Positions 54,061 through 64,000 are shown, numbered from the stretch's first letter. The stretch is 64,000 nucleotides of DNA from Bathynomus jamesi (GCA_023014485.1 JAJOZX010007491.1:150001-214000); one strand, 5' to 3'. A program made the numbers and translations. Notes: generated by a model from the letters alone, not told the origin.

Positions 54061-56428
54061 CACTAGGCAACAAAGATTTGTTACAGAAGACCAAATAGGT
54101 GCTCCTAGCTAATTTCGGTTTGCTGATTTCAAATCTATAATTAGATTTTTTCTATCACGTCTAGATTTTTGTAAAATGCAAATCACTTTTAGTAAAATTT
54201 TCTACCACGTCCAGATTTTGGTTTTAATCGGCTTAATGCCAGTAATATGAAACTTGCTTTTCAAGGTTAAAGCAATTTTTTTTGCCAACTATATACAAAT
54301 TCGAACAATTTTGATAAATAAAATTTATCCCGAGTCGCTACGTGACAGTCAAGCAGAACGGTTGTTGAAGCTCTCTGCTGATGAGCAAGTGACAGGTTGT
54401 GGTGACTTGTGTGTTTTTATCGCATTTGTTGTGTACTACGGTGTGTATTTCTTTTTATTTTGCACATCGTAATAATTACTTTCTACGTTTTTCAGATATT
54501 GTATGGTAATTCAAAATGGCATCAAATAGACGTGCTTGTGTAAATCACCCAGACAACTTCTGCTTTGTCTGTGGACAATATACACCTAAGCCACGTAGAA
54601 ACATAACAACAAAGATTAAACTTGCCTACAAGTGTTATTTTGACTGTAAGTTAGGAGACCAACAGAGGGACTGGGCACCACATATTTGCTGTGCACAGTG
54701 CAATGCAATGTTAATAGCTTGGATGAATGGTAAAAGAAAAGCTATGCCGTTCTCAGTCCCCATGGTTTGGCGTGAGCCGAAAAATCACTTCAATGATTGT
54801 TATTTTTGTTTGACAAAGATTGCTGGTTTCACAAAGAAAAACAAATCAAAGATCACGTACCCAAACTGCGAATCAGCAATGAAACCAGTACCACATGATG
54901 AAACAAATCCACCACCAGTTCCACCAGCAACGATAACAGACAGCAGTTCATCTGAAGATTCTGCTAGTGATATAGAAACAGGGAAAGATGGCATATATGT
55001 TCCAGATGCAAATATTTCCCCACATTTGTTAAGTCAAGCGGAGTTAAATGACTTAGTGCGCGATTTGGAATTACCAAAAGAAAAGGCAGAGTTGCTTGGT
55101 TCAAGACTTCAAGAATTTAATCTTCTCCAACCAAACACCAAAGTTTCCCATTTCCGCCATCGCCATTTGCAGTTTTCATCATTTTACTTACAGGAAGAAA
55201 ACGTTTGTTTCTGCCACGATATCAGTGGTCTGATGCAAGGGATTGGCTGTCGCTATGATCCAAAAGAATGGAGACTGTTCATTGACTCTAGTAAAGCTAG
55301 CCTTAAAGCTGTATTACTGCACAACGGCAATGAAAAACCTTCAATACCTGTAGCACATGCCACTGGCCTTAATGAGACTTATGAATCGATGAAACTCCTG
55401 CTAAGACTCATCAAATATAAGGACCACACATGGAATATTTGGCGACCTTAAAGTTGTATCATTACTTCTTGGGTTACAGTTGGGCTACACAAAGCATATG
55501 TGCTTTTTGTGCCTATGGAACAGCAGAGATGACAAGAACCACTACAAAAAACATGATTGGCCATCTAGAACTGAACATGTTGTTGGTAAATACAATGTGA
55601 AACACCAGCACTTATTGACCCTCAGAAAGTACATCTTCCACCACTTCACATTAAACTTGGCCTTATGAAAAGTTCGTGAAGGGTATGGATCATCAAGGTA
55701 GTGGTTTCCAATATTTAAAGGATAAATTCAAAGGAATATTGACAGATGCTAAGCTAGAAGCTGGAGTTTTCACTGGACCACAGATCCGCAGTGTCATCCA
55801 CGACTCATGGGATGCAGAATGTCTTTGAAAATTCATTTTTTACATTCTCATCTTGACTTCTTCCCGGCCAACCTTGGGGCTGTAAGTGACGAGCATGGTG
55901 AGCGCTTCCACCAACAGATCTCAGTTATGGAAAACAGATACCAAGGTAATTTCAACCCAAATATGATGGGAGATTATTGTTGGTTCCTGCAGAAGGAGAG
56001 CTCGTCATCCTACAAGCGACAAAGGAAGAGGACACACCAAAGTTTCACTTAAGAACAGGAATTTGCCTTTCAGTAGTAACAACAAAATACTAACGCGCTT
56101 TGGGTGGATGGTTGGGCGCAGGGGTGGTAACTCCACCAGCGGAATTCCGCTGTCTGTCTTAAGACAGAATAAAGGAGGAAAGACATCCCTGTTCACTAAT
56201 TATTTAAGTATGCTTAACATAAAACGTGGCACGGAAAAGTAGCTTAGACGGCTTTCGTAATAGAAGCGGGTGAGAAAAAAAATGAAAAATAGGGGTTTTC
56301 GGTTACACAAAATCTGGACGTGATAGAGAAATTTTGATATCAGATCTGAAATCAGCATCAGCGCTTTAGTAGGAATCAGTAGTTCACGTGTCTGTAACAA
56401 AAAAAAAGTTGAAATTTGTTGCCTAGTG
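54061..56428 (+). mobile_element. 2.4-kb DNA element with CACTAGGCAACAAA termini
   Basis: The left end CACTAGGCAACAAA and the exact complement TTTGTTGCCTAGTG at 56415-56428 are 14-bp inverted repeats. TTACAGA and related strings continue the similarity inward. TCTATCACGTCTAGATTTT and CTACCACGTCCAGATTTT at the left (54150-54225) recur inverted near 56310 (AAATCTGGACGTGATAGA), giving subterminal repeats. The target duplication is unclear (AATT left, TAAT right). The single + strand gene is broken. I cannot assign the superfamily. Confidence 0.8.
54516..56052 (+). pseudogene. Putative transposon protein (Cys-rich N-terminus), frameshifted and deleted
   Basis: ATG 54516 opens 311 codons. The first ~120 residues have paired cysteines (CFVCGQY, CCAQCNA, CYFCLTKI) like a zinc-binding domain, then a serine/acidic linker and HDISGLMQGIGCRYDPKEW. 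At 55445-55451 a lost base ends the frame. The next frame continues YTKHMCFLCLWNSRDDKNHY, then breaks again near 55610. The last part (55807-56052) has SDEHGERFHQQISVMENRYQG after an apparent deletion. I recall close relatives as multi-copy uncharacterised proteins in arthropods and Hydra, and the terminal repeats here support a transposon origin. The catalytic residues are not identified. Confidence 0.75.
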
Positions 56429-57071
56429 TAATGTACGTGTTAAATTTAGATTACTTTCAATGGGACCTTTGAAAAATTTAAAATACAGTCTATTTCAATT
56501 CCAACACAGTTCCGTTCAAATCCTTGTCAAAGCGGTGTTGGAATAAATTCAATTTTGGATGCTGAAGTCATCATATATTTTGACTGCTTACGAGAGTCAC
56601 TTCCCACCAAGTTAATCCCATTCCTGTCCGCTCAAAGTGGGAATTCAAGATATTAGGAAAAGAAATTTCCTGATTTGGAAAAGAGTAAAGATACCGTGAC
56701 GCAATTGGGGGCTGGAAGCGAGTGGTGGTGTGTGTGTGTGTGTGGGGGGGGGGGGGTCTATAAAAAATCTAGCAGTCAGTAATCCTTTACATTCTGATTA
56801 TAAATAAATCGATGTGAAAATTTCTCCCTTTTGAGATTCCCACTTCCCAATTTCTCTCATTCTTGGACGAATACTGAAATAAGAATGATCCGAGATTGGA
56901 AATCATAACACAGAACAGAAAATATAAATTAAAAAAAAGTAAATTTCATTAAAAAAAAAAACTTTCCAATTTTGTTTAAATTTAGTAATTTTGTAATTAA
57001 TAAATAATAAAATTATTAATTAAATGTTAAATATTTTTTTTTTTTAAATAAACAATTTTATCCATTCTGAA
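56429..57071. other. Non-coding, nothing recognised
   Basis: It contains a (GT)n/(G)n run at 56726-56757 and AT-rich sequence. TTCCAACAC..GTGTTGGAA at 56500-56545 is a possible stem. Confidence 0.35.
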
Positions 57072-57079
57072 CTTTCTTA

Positions 57080-57588
57080 GGTAAATCTCTAGGAGCGCTC
57101 CATTTTTCAATATTAAACATACATTCATAAAACATATACCATTTGAAAGCTCATATTTTTCTGAGTCTAAAAATGTAGTAATCCAAAAGTATCAATGCAA
57201 ATAAAAAGTAACTAGGTTTAAATATAAAACCCTATACCGATCAATTTGTGATGCGTGATCTTTACGGGGGATCCGCCCCCGTACCCCCGAGACCTAAATT
57301 ATACAAATGATAATGTAATAACATATTCATGTTAGGTTAGGTTAGCGTAACAATTACCAAAAATACCATCTTACAAAACAGACTGAAGATTTATAACTTA
57401 GCCAACCTTTATAATGTAGTTAATGACGTCACGCGTCAAACAATTAATTAAATCGTTACTTTTTATTTGCTATTGATATTTTTGGATTACTACATTTTTA
57501 GACTCAGAAAAATGTGAGCTTTCAAATGGTATATGTTTTATGAGTGTATGTTTAATATTGAAAAATGGAGCGCTCCTAGAGATTATCC
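57080..57588. mobile_element. Foldback element with long TIRs and perfect 8-bp TSD (GGTAAATCTC family), copy 2
   Basis: CTTTCTTA flanks it exactly (57072-57079, 57589-57596). The ends are GGTAAATCTCTAGGAGCG and CGCTCCTAGAGATTATCC, with TIRs of about 120 bases (CATATACCATTTGAAAGCTC in each). The interior is that of 12790-13300 turned around. 509 bp, non-coding. Confidence 0.95.
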
Positions 57589-57616
57589 CTTTCTTATTTC
57601 GTTTATGCGGCATAAT

Positions 57617-58169
57617 CAGTGGTGTAGTGCTAAATAAAGAAGTGGGGTAACGCATTTTGAAAGTGTTACTCAGATGATGCGGGGGGGACAATGGCGAGCG
57701 CGGCGAGCCTATACAGCTGGGGGTCCGGGGGCACTGTAAGCCCCCCGGGAAATCTTTTGAAATCTGACCAATTTCAGGGATATTTTGAGGTCATATGCAC
57801 TGGATATTAGGATATATTCCAAGGTTGAAGATGCAGTATTTCCAGTGTCATTAGATATACGACAACCGGTACAATCAATAAAAATAGCTAACAACTGGAA
57901 TGATTAACTAAAAAAAAGTTAAAACTGGTACGCCGTGGTGACTGTTTCACCAGATCTTTATAGGCTAGCATTGCCTCAGTCGAAGCTAAAAGAAATGAAG
58001 CAGTTAATGATTCTTTCTCATATTTCTTCTAGGGGTGGGAATTAAAATTTCATGACGTTAGAGATTTGTAAGTTCGGATTTATTTGAAATAATGAGGGAA
58101 CGCCGTTCCGTCTACCAAAAAAAGTAAGGGAACGCCGTTCCCACGCGTTCCCACAGCACTACACCACTG
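57617..58169. mobile_element. hAT MITE with perfect 8-bp TSD
   Basis: GGCATAAT occurs at 57609-57616 and 58170-58177. The ends CAGTGGTGTAGTGC and GCACTACACCACTG are exact complements over 14 bases. GGGAACGCCGTTCC hairpin strings lie inside the right end, and GGGGTAACGC inside the left. It sits 20 bases from the previous element. Confidence 0.95.
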
Positions 58170-58477
58170 GGCATAATGCTCTATCGTATGTTACACCCTG
58201 TAGTATATAACCTTCCCCCTGTATCTTTTTTTTGTGATGGGCATCCTCATAGATATACCGTACTTTATTCACGACGAAAAGAAGTTGGGTATGAAACTCT
58301 TGTTTACAGAAACTTTCACGTTCCTTTACAAACTTGACTGAGTTTCATATTATGTTGGTGATAAGAGTTATTTCGTGTAATGCCTAAACATTTCAGGCAT
58401 TTCGTGTAATATCTGTGACCCTTAATCCTTTCGTGAAGGTCAGGTCAGATTAGGGTAGGTTAGTAATGCGTAATACC

Positions 58478-58730
58478 CGTGATTATGGGTTACATCCATT
58501 ACGCATTTGTAACGTATACGAGCTACGACGTGTTCAGTGTCGTAACACTTCTTCTCGTCGCTTAGCGGAGTTAAGCGACATTGGTTTGGAGAGTAGTTGG
58601 ATGGGAGACCGTCCTACGCGTCCAGATTACATAGTGACTAGTGACCCGTGGTTCTGATCTCACTTGAAACTGTAGCCCCCCCCCCCTAATCATACGACCT
58701 TAGTTGTTGCGAAGAAAGTTAACCAACTCC
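58478..58730 (+). repeat. 5S-type SINE, most complete copy
   Basis: CTTAGCGGAGTTAAGCGACA followed by GTAGTTGGATGGGAGACC is the internal control region and 3' stem of 5S rRNA in order and spacing. Upstream, TACGAGCTACGACGTGTTCAG is the 5' part. Downstream come GACCCGTGGTTCTGATCTC and a tail with ACGACCTTAGTTGTTGCGAAG. A C run (58676-58685) interrupts the tail. Pol III transcription from the type-1 promoter is expected for the family. Confidence 0.8.
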
Positions 58731-58769
58731 ATCAACCTTGAAATATAGGTCTATACCATATGTGTAGCG

Positions 58770-58983
58770 CAGCGGGAGAAGGGGATAAGCGACAGAATCG
58801 ACAAAATGCGTTTTCTGTTTGAAAAAGACACTTTATTCTTCTCTCTATTACCTCCAATTGACTGTTTCCAGTCACAAAATGGGATAGCTGCCAATAGGAG
58901 GTGATTGAGGGAAGAATAAATAGACTCTTTTCAAACAGAAAACGCATTTCGCCGATTTTGTTGCTTATCCCCTTCTCCCGCTG
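58770..58983. mobile_element. Foldback element with CAGCGGGAGAAGGGGATAAGC ends
   Basis: The arms of ~85 bases (CAGCGGGAGAAGGGGATAAG and its complement) continue through AAATGCGTTTTCTGTTTGA and GAAGAATAAA, around a ~45-base centre. No clear target duplication. CAG...CTG termini would fit hAT. The frame 58732-59013 is an artefact. Confidence 0.75.
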
Positions 58984-59840
58984 AACTATTCGTACATATA
59001 CTCCATTGCTCACATCAATGATTTTCTTGACTCGAGCTTAACTGAGATACATTAATTTATTACTTATTTTTCGATAAATTTTAATATATATATATATATA
59101 TATATAGATATATATAGGAACGTAACATTTTAAATGCAAAAATTACTAATTGGTTTTGCATTTTTGAAGTTTCATTACCGTCAGCAAAAGCAATAAATAT
59201 AAAGAAATTTAACCAATTTGTAATTTATCGTTTATTGAAGTGTTTTAGGGGAACTTTTTCCAACATAGCACCTTCACTCGGAAATGGAACGTGGAATTCC
59301 TCAAAAGCTGTTTCAAAGAAGGCAGAGTAAAAGTTTGAAAAGCTTATTTTACGTCAAAAGGAATTCCCAAGAAACGCGTCATCATACGAGAAAGGAATTC
59401 CCACTTACCGAAATTTCCCGCTGTAGCAGACTTTGAACTTAAATATATTTTAGCTGTCGAGATATTGAAATCTCTCTTGACAGCTCTCTCTCAAAAAATA
59501 AAGGTTCTTGTAATTATATATATATATATATATACTGTGATATACACTGTATACTGTGTATGTAATATATTATGTATATATTCTTTTTTTATGGGTATTC
59601 CTACAGTATATTACCCATAAAGCCAAACACGTACCCTGTGTCGTACATCACGGGCACGTGCTCATCCAGACACTTCACCCCTTTGTACCCTTCGTTAGGA
59701 AAGCTTATAAGAAGGGGAACCGTGTATGCACACACGCGCGCACACACACAAACATATATATATATATACTGTATATATATATATATATAATATATATATA
59801 TATGAAAATTATTTCACGAAAGTAACACGTGAAAAATATT
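58984..59840. other. AT-rich non-coding, (TA)n and (CA)n
   Basis: (TA)n at 59085-59105, 59516-59534 and 59757-59802. The segment 59130-59275 has AATTACTAATTGGTTTTGC and GGGGAACTTTTTCC, which may be a decayed member of the AAAAAAGTTCG MITE family. Confidence 0.4.
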
Positions 59841-59847
59841 TATGATG

Positions 59848-59956
59848 AATAAAACCACGAAGGAAAGGAAACACAAAACGGTGCTCAAGCGCTTTCGTCT
59901 GACATCTTCAGGCGCTTGAGCACCGTTTTGTGTTTCCTTTCCTTCGTGGTTTTATT

Positions 59957-59963
<7 letters not shown>
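59848..59963. mobile_element. Inverted pair of Penelope-type ends with a truncated hammerhead-like motif
   Basis: AATAAAACCACGAAGGAAAGG to CGGTGCTCAAGCGC (left arm) and GCGCTTGAGCACCG to CCTTCGTGGTTTTATT (right arm) are almost perfect complements. On the - strand of the left arm CUGAAGA-UGUCAGAC-GAAAGCGCUUGAGCAC keeps both hammerhead boxes, but stem I is missing because the arm is cut just before box 1. Confidence 0.6.
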
Positions 59964-59997
<34 letters not shown>

Positions 59998-60532
59998 TGT
60001 GTGTGTGTGTGTGTGTAATATTTTGGTAGTAACGCTTTCACTACTTTTATGTGATACACAAGCAAAGTATCACAAACATCCGAAATGGAGAGCAACTGTA
60101 CGGATAACGTATCCGGAAACCGGAAATAGTTTTAAAGCACTTTCAGGGGAGCTCAAAAATAGCGATAGATTTTACCCCCTAGACTGAAGGGATATTATCA
60201 TCGGTACTGTATTGGGGAATTTTGTAGTCGTTTACTTGAAACACTGAATTGCACATACGCATATATATATATATATGGAAGGCATCCGGAAAAGGCTTGG
60301 TAATACTTTTTTTTTTATAAAATATATATATTTTTTTTAATTTTTAATCTAATATTTTTTAGGACGAACGAAATTTCATATTTTTTAATTTTTTTATTAA
60401 AAAAAAAATTATTTTTTACAAATAATTATTACTAAATTTTTTTTATTAAAAAACTATTTTTTTACATGGAATTATTAATCCAATTTACTTTTTTTATAAA
60501 TTTAATAATATATATATATATATGCAGATGCG

Positions 60533-60835
60533 CCTCGGTGGTGGTGTGGTTAGCGTCGCTGACTACGAATCCATCGGCCCCGGGTTCGAGACCCGACGGC
60601 AGCCGGCGCGCGGCAAAACCGAGCTGTTCATCCTTCCACACAATAAAGAAAGTGGTTGGTAGATAAATGGGTATCCTAGGTGGCCTAGTGGTTAAGACGC
60701 TGGGCTGCTGCTGGGGAGTGGTTCGGATTCCACGTTAAACTATAGGTCTAAGGTGGAGTGAAAAGCTTGACCTTCGTCAGAATGAACAATTCGGGCGGAA
60801 GCTAACCAAAGGTTACCAAAGGTATATGTTTAAAT
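60533..60835 (+). repeat. Dimeric tRNA-like SINE, copy 4 (T2 family), near-consensus
   Basis: It begins GCGCCTCGGTGGTGGTGTGG and has box B GGGTTCGAGACCC. After the CACACAATAAAGAAAG linker comes the second unit GGTGGCCTAGTGGTTAAGACG with GGTTCGGATTCC, and the tail ends CAATTCGGGCGGAAGC. It is preceded by (TA)n at 60509-60523 and followed by TA-rich sequence. Confidence 0.85.
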
Positions 60836-60846
60836 ATATAAAATAT

Positions 60847-61003
60847 TTACTGATTTGTTGTACCTGGTATTCCATACATTAAAACTAAGCTCACCCTCTC
60901 ATCTATTGTTAATTTCGCAGACATCCCATACCTAAAAGAAAAAACAAAAATAATATAGACAACACTGAAAATTCCTATGATGCGCGATTTTTGCGCCACC
61001 CTG
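60847..61003 (-). mobile_element. 5' end of a mariner-type transposon with the start of its transposase
   Basis: CAGGGTGGCGCAAAAATCGCG (on the - strand from 61003, after TA) is a mariner-family terminus. An ATG at 60924 opens MSAKLTIDERVSLVLMYG, typical of the N-terminus of this transposase group, and stops at 60847-60849. The rest is missing at the TA-rich boundary with the SINE. Confidence 0.7.
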
Positions 61004-61005
61004 TA

Positions 61006-62529
61006 TATATATATATATATATATATATGACATGTTTTACGCGTATGTTGTTGAGTTACAAAGCGTAATTTCCCCGAATACCAAGTAATTTTCAATTTTA
61101 AAAAGAAGTAAAATGTAGCTAAATGTCTGCCTATCACGAGTAATTCTCGGAATTTGCTAAGTATCCGGTTATGGACTTTTGGCCACAAAGAATATACGTC
61201 TGTTGGTGCTACAAACTTGAACACAAAATTCTAAATGTCAACATTAACATATATATATATATATAAAATGAACTTTGGTATGATTGTTTTAGGATAATAT
61301 TGAATATATATATATACAGTATATAGTTTGCCGCCAAAGAGTTATTTTGTTTTACTGCGTTTTAGAAAATAGGTCGTCCTTACATTTTTTTTCTCTCTCT
61401 CTCACTCTATAGTAACGGTACAACCTACAACCACGCCATCACGCTATTACAAGCAATCGCGCCTTATGTTGTTTCAAATCATGCGCGAGGAAATGCCATT
61501 AGCTTAGAACCAACATACATTCTTCGATTCATGCTTGTTCAAGGATAACTTTGAATTCGGGACACAAAAAAAAGTTTGCCCTTTCTTTATCAGTGTTTTA
61601 GAATTCGATTATAAAGAGTCGTAGCCATTATGCATATACTCAAAATATATTCGTATGCGATTAAATATACGTTACTTACGTATGTACATAATATATAAAC
61701 GCCATATGTATGTAGATGTAATTGCATGGTTGTATTACGAACGGACCTGATGTTAGGTTACGTGGAAATCGTTTTGTTTGGTTGTTATACAAATTTCGTA
61801 TGAATTATCGCATGTATTTATGTACGTAGCTACTTTATTATACGTACATACCATTCTTACGCAAATACTTGTGTATAAAATAGGTATAAAGAACTGTTCA
61901 CGCGTTACGGCGCATTGAAATACAAACCAAAACAAGAAAGATCATGAAATAACAAGTAGAATCAGTGTACAACAACTCTTATCGTAGCTTTGAGTTTCTG
62001 TCAGGGTCAGCCAATGCGATCGATGACGTCACGCGGCCATGACGTAATTTTCCCGCCAAAATTTAACCCACATTTAGCGATAAAAATTCTCATATATACG
62101 AATTAGCTTAATATAAATAATCATTTAATTAAGCGATAGACTAATTAGAATTTAATCGCGACGGTCTTTTAATACAAATAGACAGACCACTAAATGAAGA
62201 AGTTGAGAAATAGACAAACACATTTGGCGTCAAACAAACGCAAATATTAACAATTGAAGTGTGGTATTATTTAACTGATGTAACCTTGAAATTCTAAGGG
62301 TGATGTAATATTTGCTACTGCCTCGTATATACATATATCATAAGTTACGTATAAATAAATAGTTTTCCCGCCAAAATTCGCATGTCCTTGGTACAAAATG
62401 CTTAATACCCAATAATGTTTTGCGTCTCAGGGATTTCAATGAATGTGAGAGAGAGAGAGAGAGAGAGTTACAAGGACAAGAAGTACCTCAAAAGGCCTTG
62501 CGGCCCATACCAATAAGGTACCGAGAGAG

Positions 62530-62564
<35 letters not shown>

Positions 62565-62737
62565 ATATTAATGCCACCGTATAAGATGTCCTCAATAAAT
62601 GTCCACGAAAAAACATTTTTTTTATTTTATTCTTTACTGAGAAAGTCAAATATGTCTGTTCCCATTTCTGAGAGAAAATCCTACAGAATACGCGCGCGCG
62701 TGCACTTTCGCACGCACAAGTTACACACACACACCTT
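61006..62737. other. Non-coding, possibly unique DNA
   Basis: Short (TA)n at 61006-61027, (GA)n at 62450-62467 and 62524-62562. TTTTCCCGCCAAAATT occurs twice (62048 and 62362). No gene, splice-site-bounded exon or element end could be supported. Confidence 0.4.
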
Positions 62738-63010
62738 TGGTTAGCTTCCGCCCGAGTTGTTCATTCTGACGAAGGTCAAGCTTTTCACTCCACCTTAGAC
62801 TTACAGTTTAACGTGGAATCCGAACCACGCCCCATCAGCAGCCCAGCGTCCTAACCACTAGGCCACCTTGGGTACCCATTTAGCTACCGACCACTTTCTT
62901 TATTGTGTTGAAGGATGAACAGATCGGTTTTGCTGCGCGCCGGCTGCCGTCGGGTCTCGAACCCGGGGCCGATGGATTCGTAGTCAGCAACGCTAACCAC
63001 TACACCACCC
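62738..63010 (-). repeat. Dimeric tRNA-like SINE, copy 5 (T2 family)
   Basis: Complement of the family: the tail GACCTTCGTCAGAATGAAC, the second unit, the linker, box B GGGTTCGAGACCC and the head ending at 63010 next to (TA)n. Confidence 0.85.
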
Positions 63011-63281
63011 TCAATATATAAATATATATATATATATATATAACATTAGCCTACAGTCTTGTACTTAAGGTATTTTTAGGAATCCATTCAACTTTCATTT
63101 TAAAAGCAATCACAAAGTAATTAATTTGTGGGGGAACAAACGCCCGAAAACAACAAATGAAAAAAGAAGCAAAAATTACTAATTAGAAAATTTGGCCAAC
63201 TTTTATTAACTTCAATTTTCTGCAATTTTTTTTTCGCTCATTTTTATTTCCTTTTCAGTTCAAGGATTTAAATACAGGGTG
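63011..63281. other. Non-coding, (TA)n
   Basis: (TA)n at 63016-63041, then AT-rich sequence with no recognised feature. Confidence 0.4.
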
Positions 63282-63332
63282 TACATAAAGTCAGGATCTA
63301 TTTTTGTGAAGCACTTGGAAATTATATGGAAT

Positions 63333-63767
63333 TCAATCATAAAATGATAAAGTGGTAACATTTATTAAATAATTAAGAGTAGGATTCGACGTGACGCCCA
63401 TCAGTATCCTGCACAGCTCAAATCGTTCCGCAGCATTTCTAAACACATTCTGGAGCATTTGCGGGGTTATGTTATCTGCAGCAGTTCGTATACGTGTACG
63501 TAAGTTTTCAAGACTCGTAATCTTCGTCTGATAGACGTGCGATTTAATAAAGCCCCATGCAAAGAAATCTAAAGGGGTTAAATCTGGTGATCTCGCTGGC
63601 CAAGGTCTTTTGTTGCTTCCGCGTCCGATCCAGCGATTTGGAAAACGTCCATTTAGATAATCCTGAACAATTTTGGCATAGTGACAAGGAGCACCATCAT
63701 GTTGATAGACGACGGGGATAGGATTGTTAGTACCGTCGTCTATCAACATGATGGTGCTCCTTGTCAC
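63333..63767 (-). pseudogene. Mariner-type transposase C-terminal part (left arm)
   Basis: YQHDGAPCHYAKIVQDYLNG and WPARSPDLTPLDFFAWGFIK are the second and third catalytic blocks, with 42 residues between the Asp of HDGA and the Asp of PLDF, one more than in the element at 13461. NRWIGRGS precedes the last block. The N-terminal HTH and first catalytic Asp are absent because the frame runs into the inversion near 63710, so residues before YQHDG are not genuine. Confidence 0.8.
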
Positions 63768-64000
63768 TATGCCAAAATTGTTCAGGATTATCTAAATGGA
63801 CGTTTTCCAAATCGCTGGATCGGACGCGGAAGCAACAGACCTTGGCCAGCGAGATGACCAGATTTAACCCCTTTAGATTTCTTTGCATGGGCTTTATCGA
63901 GTCGCACGTCTATCAGACGAAGATTACGAGTCTTGAAACTTACGTATACGAACTGCTGCAGATAACATAACCCCGCAAATGCTCCAGAATGTGTTTAGAA
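63733..64000 (+). pseudogene. Mariner-type transposase fragment (right arm), broken
   Basis: The + strand repeats the HDGAPCHYAK region and the later SHVYQTKITSLE string, but has a stop and frame changes (the WPAR block reads into TGA near 63857). It continues beyond the window. It has diverged from the left arm, so the duplication is not brand new. Confidence 0.75.

Larger units (their letters stand above)
63276..64000. mobile_element. Mariner-type transposon rearranged into a head-to-head inverted repeat
   Basis: CAGGGTGTACATAAAGTCAGG after TA at about 63276 is the terminus of the left arm. Transposase sequence runs on the - strand to 63709. After a ~24-base spacer the complement of the same gene begins at 63733 and continues on the + strand to the window edge. 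The arms match over at least 268 bases with scattered changes. Confidence 0.85.

Noticed and set aside
54254..54472. A 72-codon frame upstream of the transposon protein
   Set aside because: It lies between the left terminus and the start of the main gene, looks hydrophobic by chance and has no supported start or conserved motif.
58555..58615. Functional 5S rRNA gene
   Set aside because: Only the internal promoter region and part of the stems match; it continues into a SINE tail and recurs in diverged copies.
60533..60600. Functional tRNA gene at a SINE head
   Set aside because: The box A and B are good, but the acceptor and anticodon stems are not tRNA-like and the unit is repeated five times with the same linker and tail.

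Overview
This is eukaryotic nuclear DNA, most likely from an arthropod and probably a decapod-type crustacean (inference). The grounds are a spliced exon ending in a polyadenylated 3' UTR, a very high density of (TA)n, (CA)n and (TC)n microsatellites, TTAGG-like strings inside several repeats, and a crowd of arthropod-style transposons. There are no bacterial features. The only good evidence of a host gene is one terminal exon (3111-3220, + strand) with a long U-rich 3' UTR to about 6170. It encodes the last ~36 residues of a basic, probably nuclear protein that I cannot name.

Almost everything else is mobile DNA, layered and nested. DNA transposons include an apparently intact Tc1-like element with a full DD34E transposase (16982-18377); a decayed mariner-type element with a 41-residue D-to-D spacing (13461-14987); a second one turned into an inverted repeat at the right edge (63282-64000); hAT elements with transposase remnants (15008-15586, 34953-38167, 40850-41843) and many hAT MITEs; a Tigger/pogo-like element split by a LINE (48728-51446); a decayed Tc1 transposase (47404-48362); and a 2.4-kb element with 14-bp terminal repeats encoding a broken protein of a family I recall as multi-copy in arthropods and cnidarians (54061-56428). 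Non-LTR retrotransposon pieces lie at 19380-20505, 45514-46870, 48997-51095 and 51780-53930.

Three observations stand out. First, 27991-31139 is a 3.15-kb internally deleted Polinton/Maverick-like element: ~250-285-bp terminal inverted repeats enclose a broken protein-primed family-B DNA polymerase. Second, hammerhead-ribozyme-like motifs occur at 26222-26261, 20581-20640, 38221-38260, 38831-38875 and 59881-59912, apparently from Penelope-type retroelements. Third, several SINE families with different heads (a dimeric tRNA-like head, a 5S rRNA-like head, other tRNA-like heads) share one tail that begins at a box-B-like GGTTCGGATYCCACG. A further group of small elements begins with GG, ends with CC and has exact or near-exact 8-bp target duplications, which fits Merlin-like or unclassified MITEs.

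Region by region: 1-6.2 kb is the host gene end; 6.2-16.9 kb holds MITEs, SINEs, mariner and hAT remnants; 17-20.5 kb holds the Tc1-like element, a SINE pair and a LINE; 21-27 kb holds GG-terminus MITEs and SINEs in AT-rich DNA; 28-31 kb is the Polinton derivative; 31-38.9 kb holds SINEs, MITEs and the hAT element; 39-45.5 kb is mostly unassigned with two hAT pieces; 45.5-54 kb is LINE and Tc1/Tigger debris; 54-58.7 kb holds three DNA elements and a 5S SINE; 59-64 kb is AT-rich with SINEs and mariner ends. The elements do not form a pathway. What links them is nesting, which gives a relative order of insertion.
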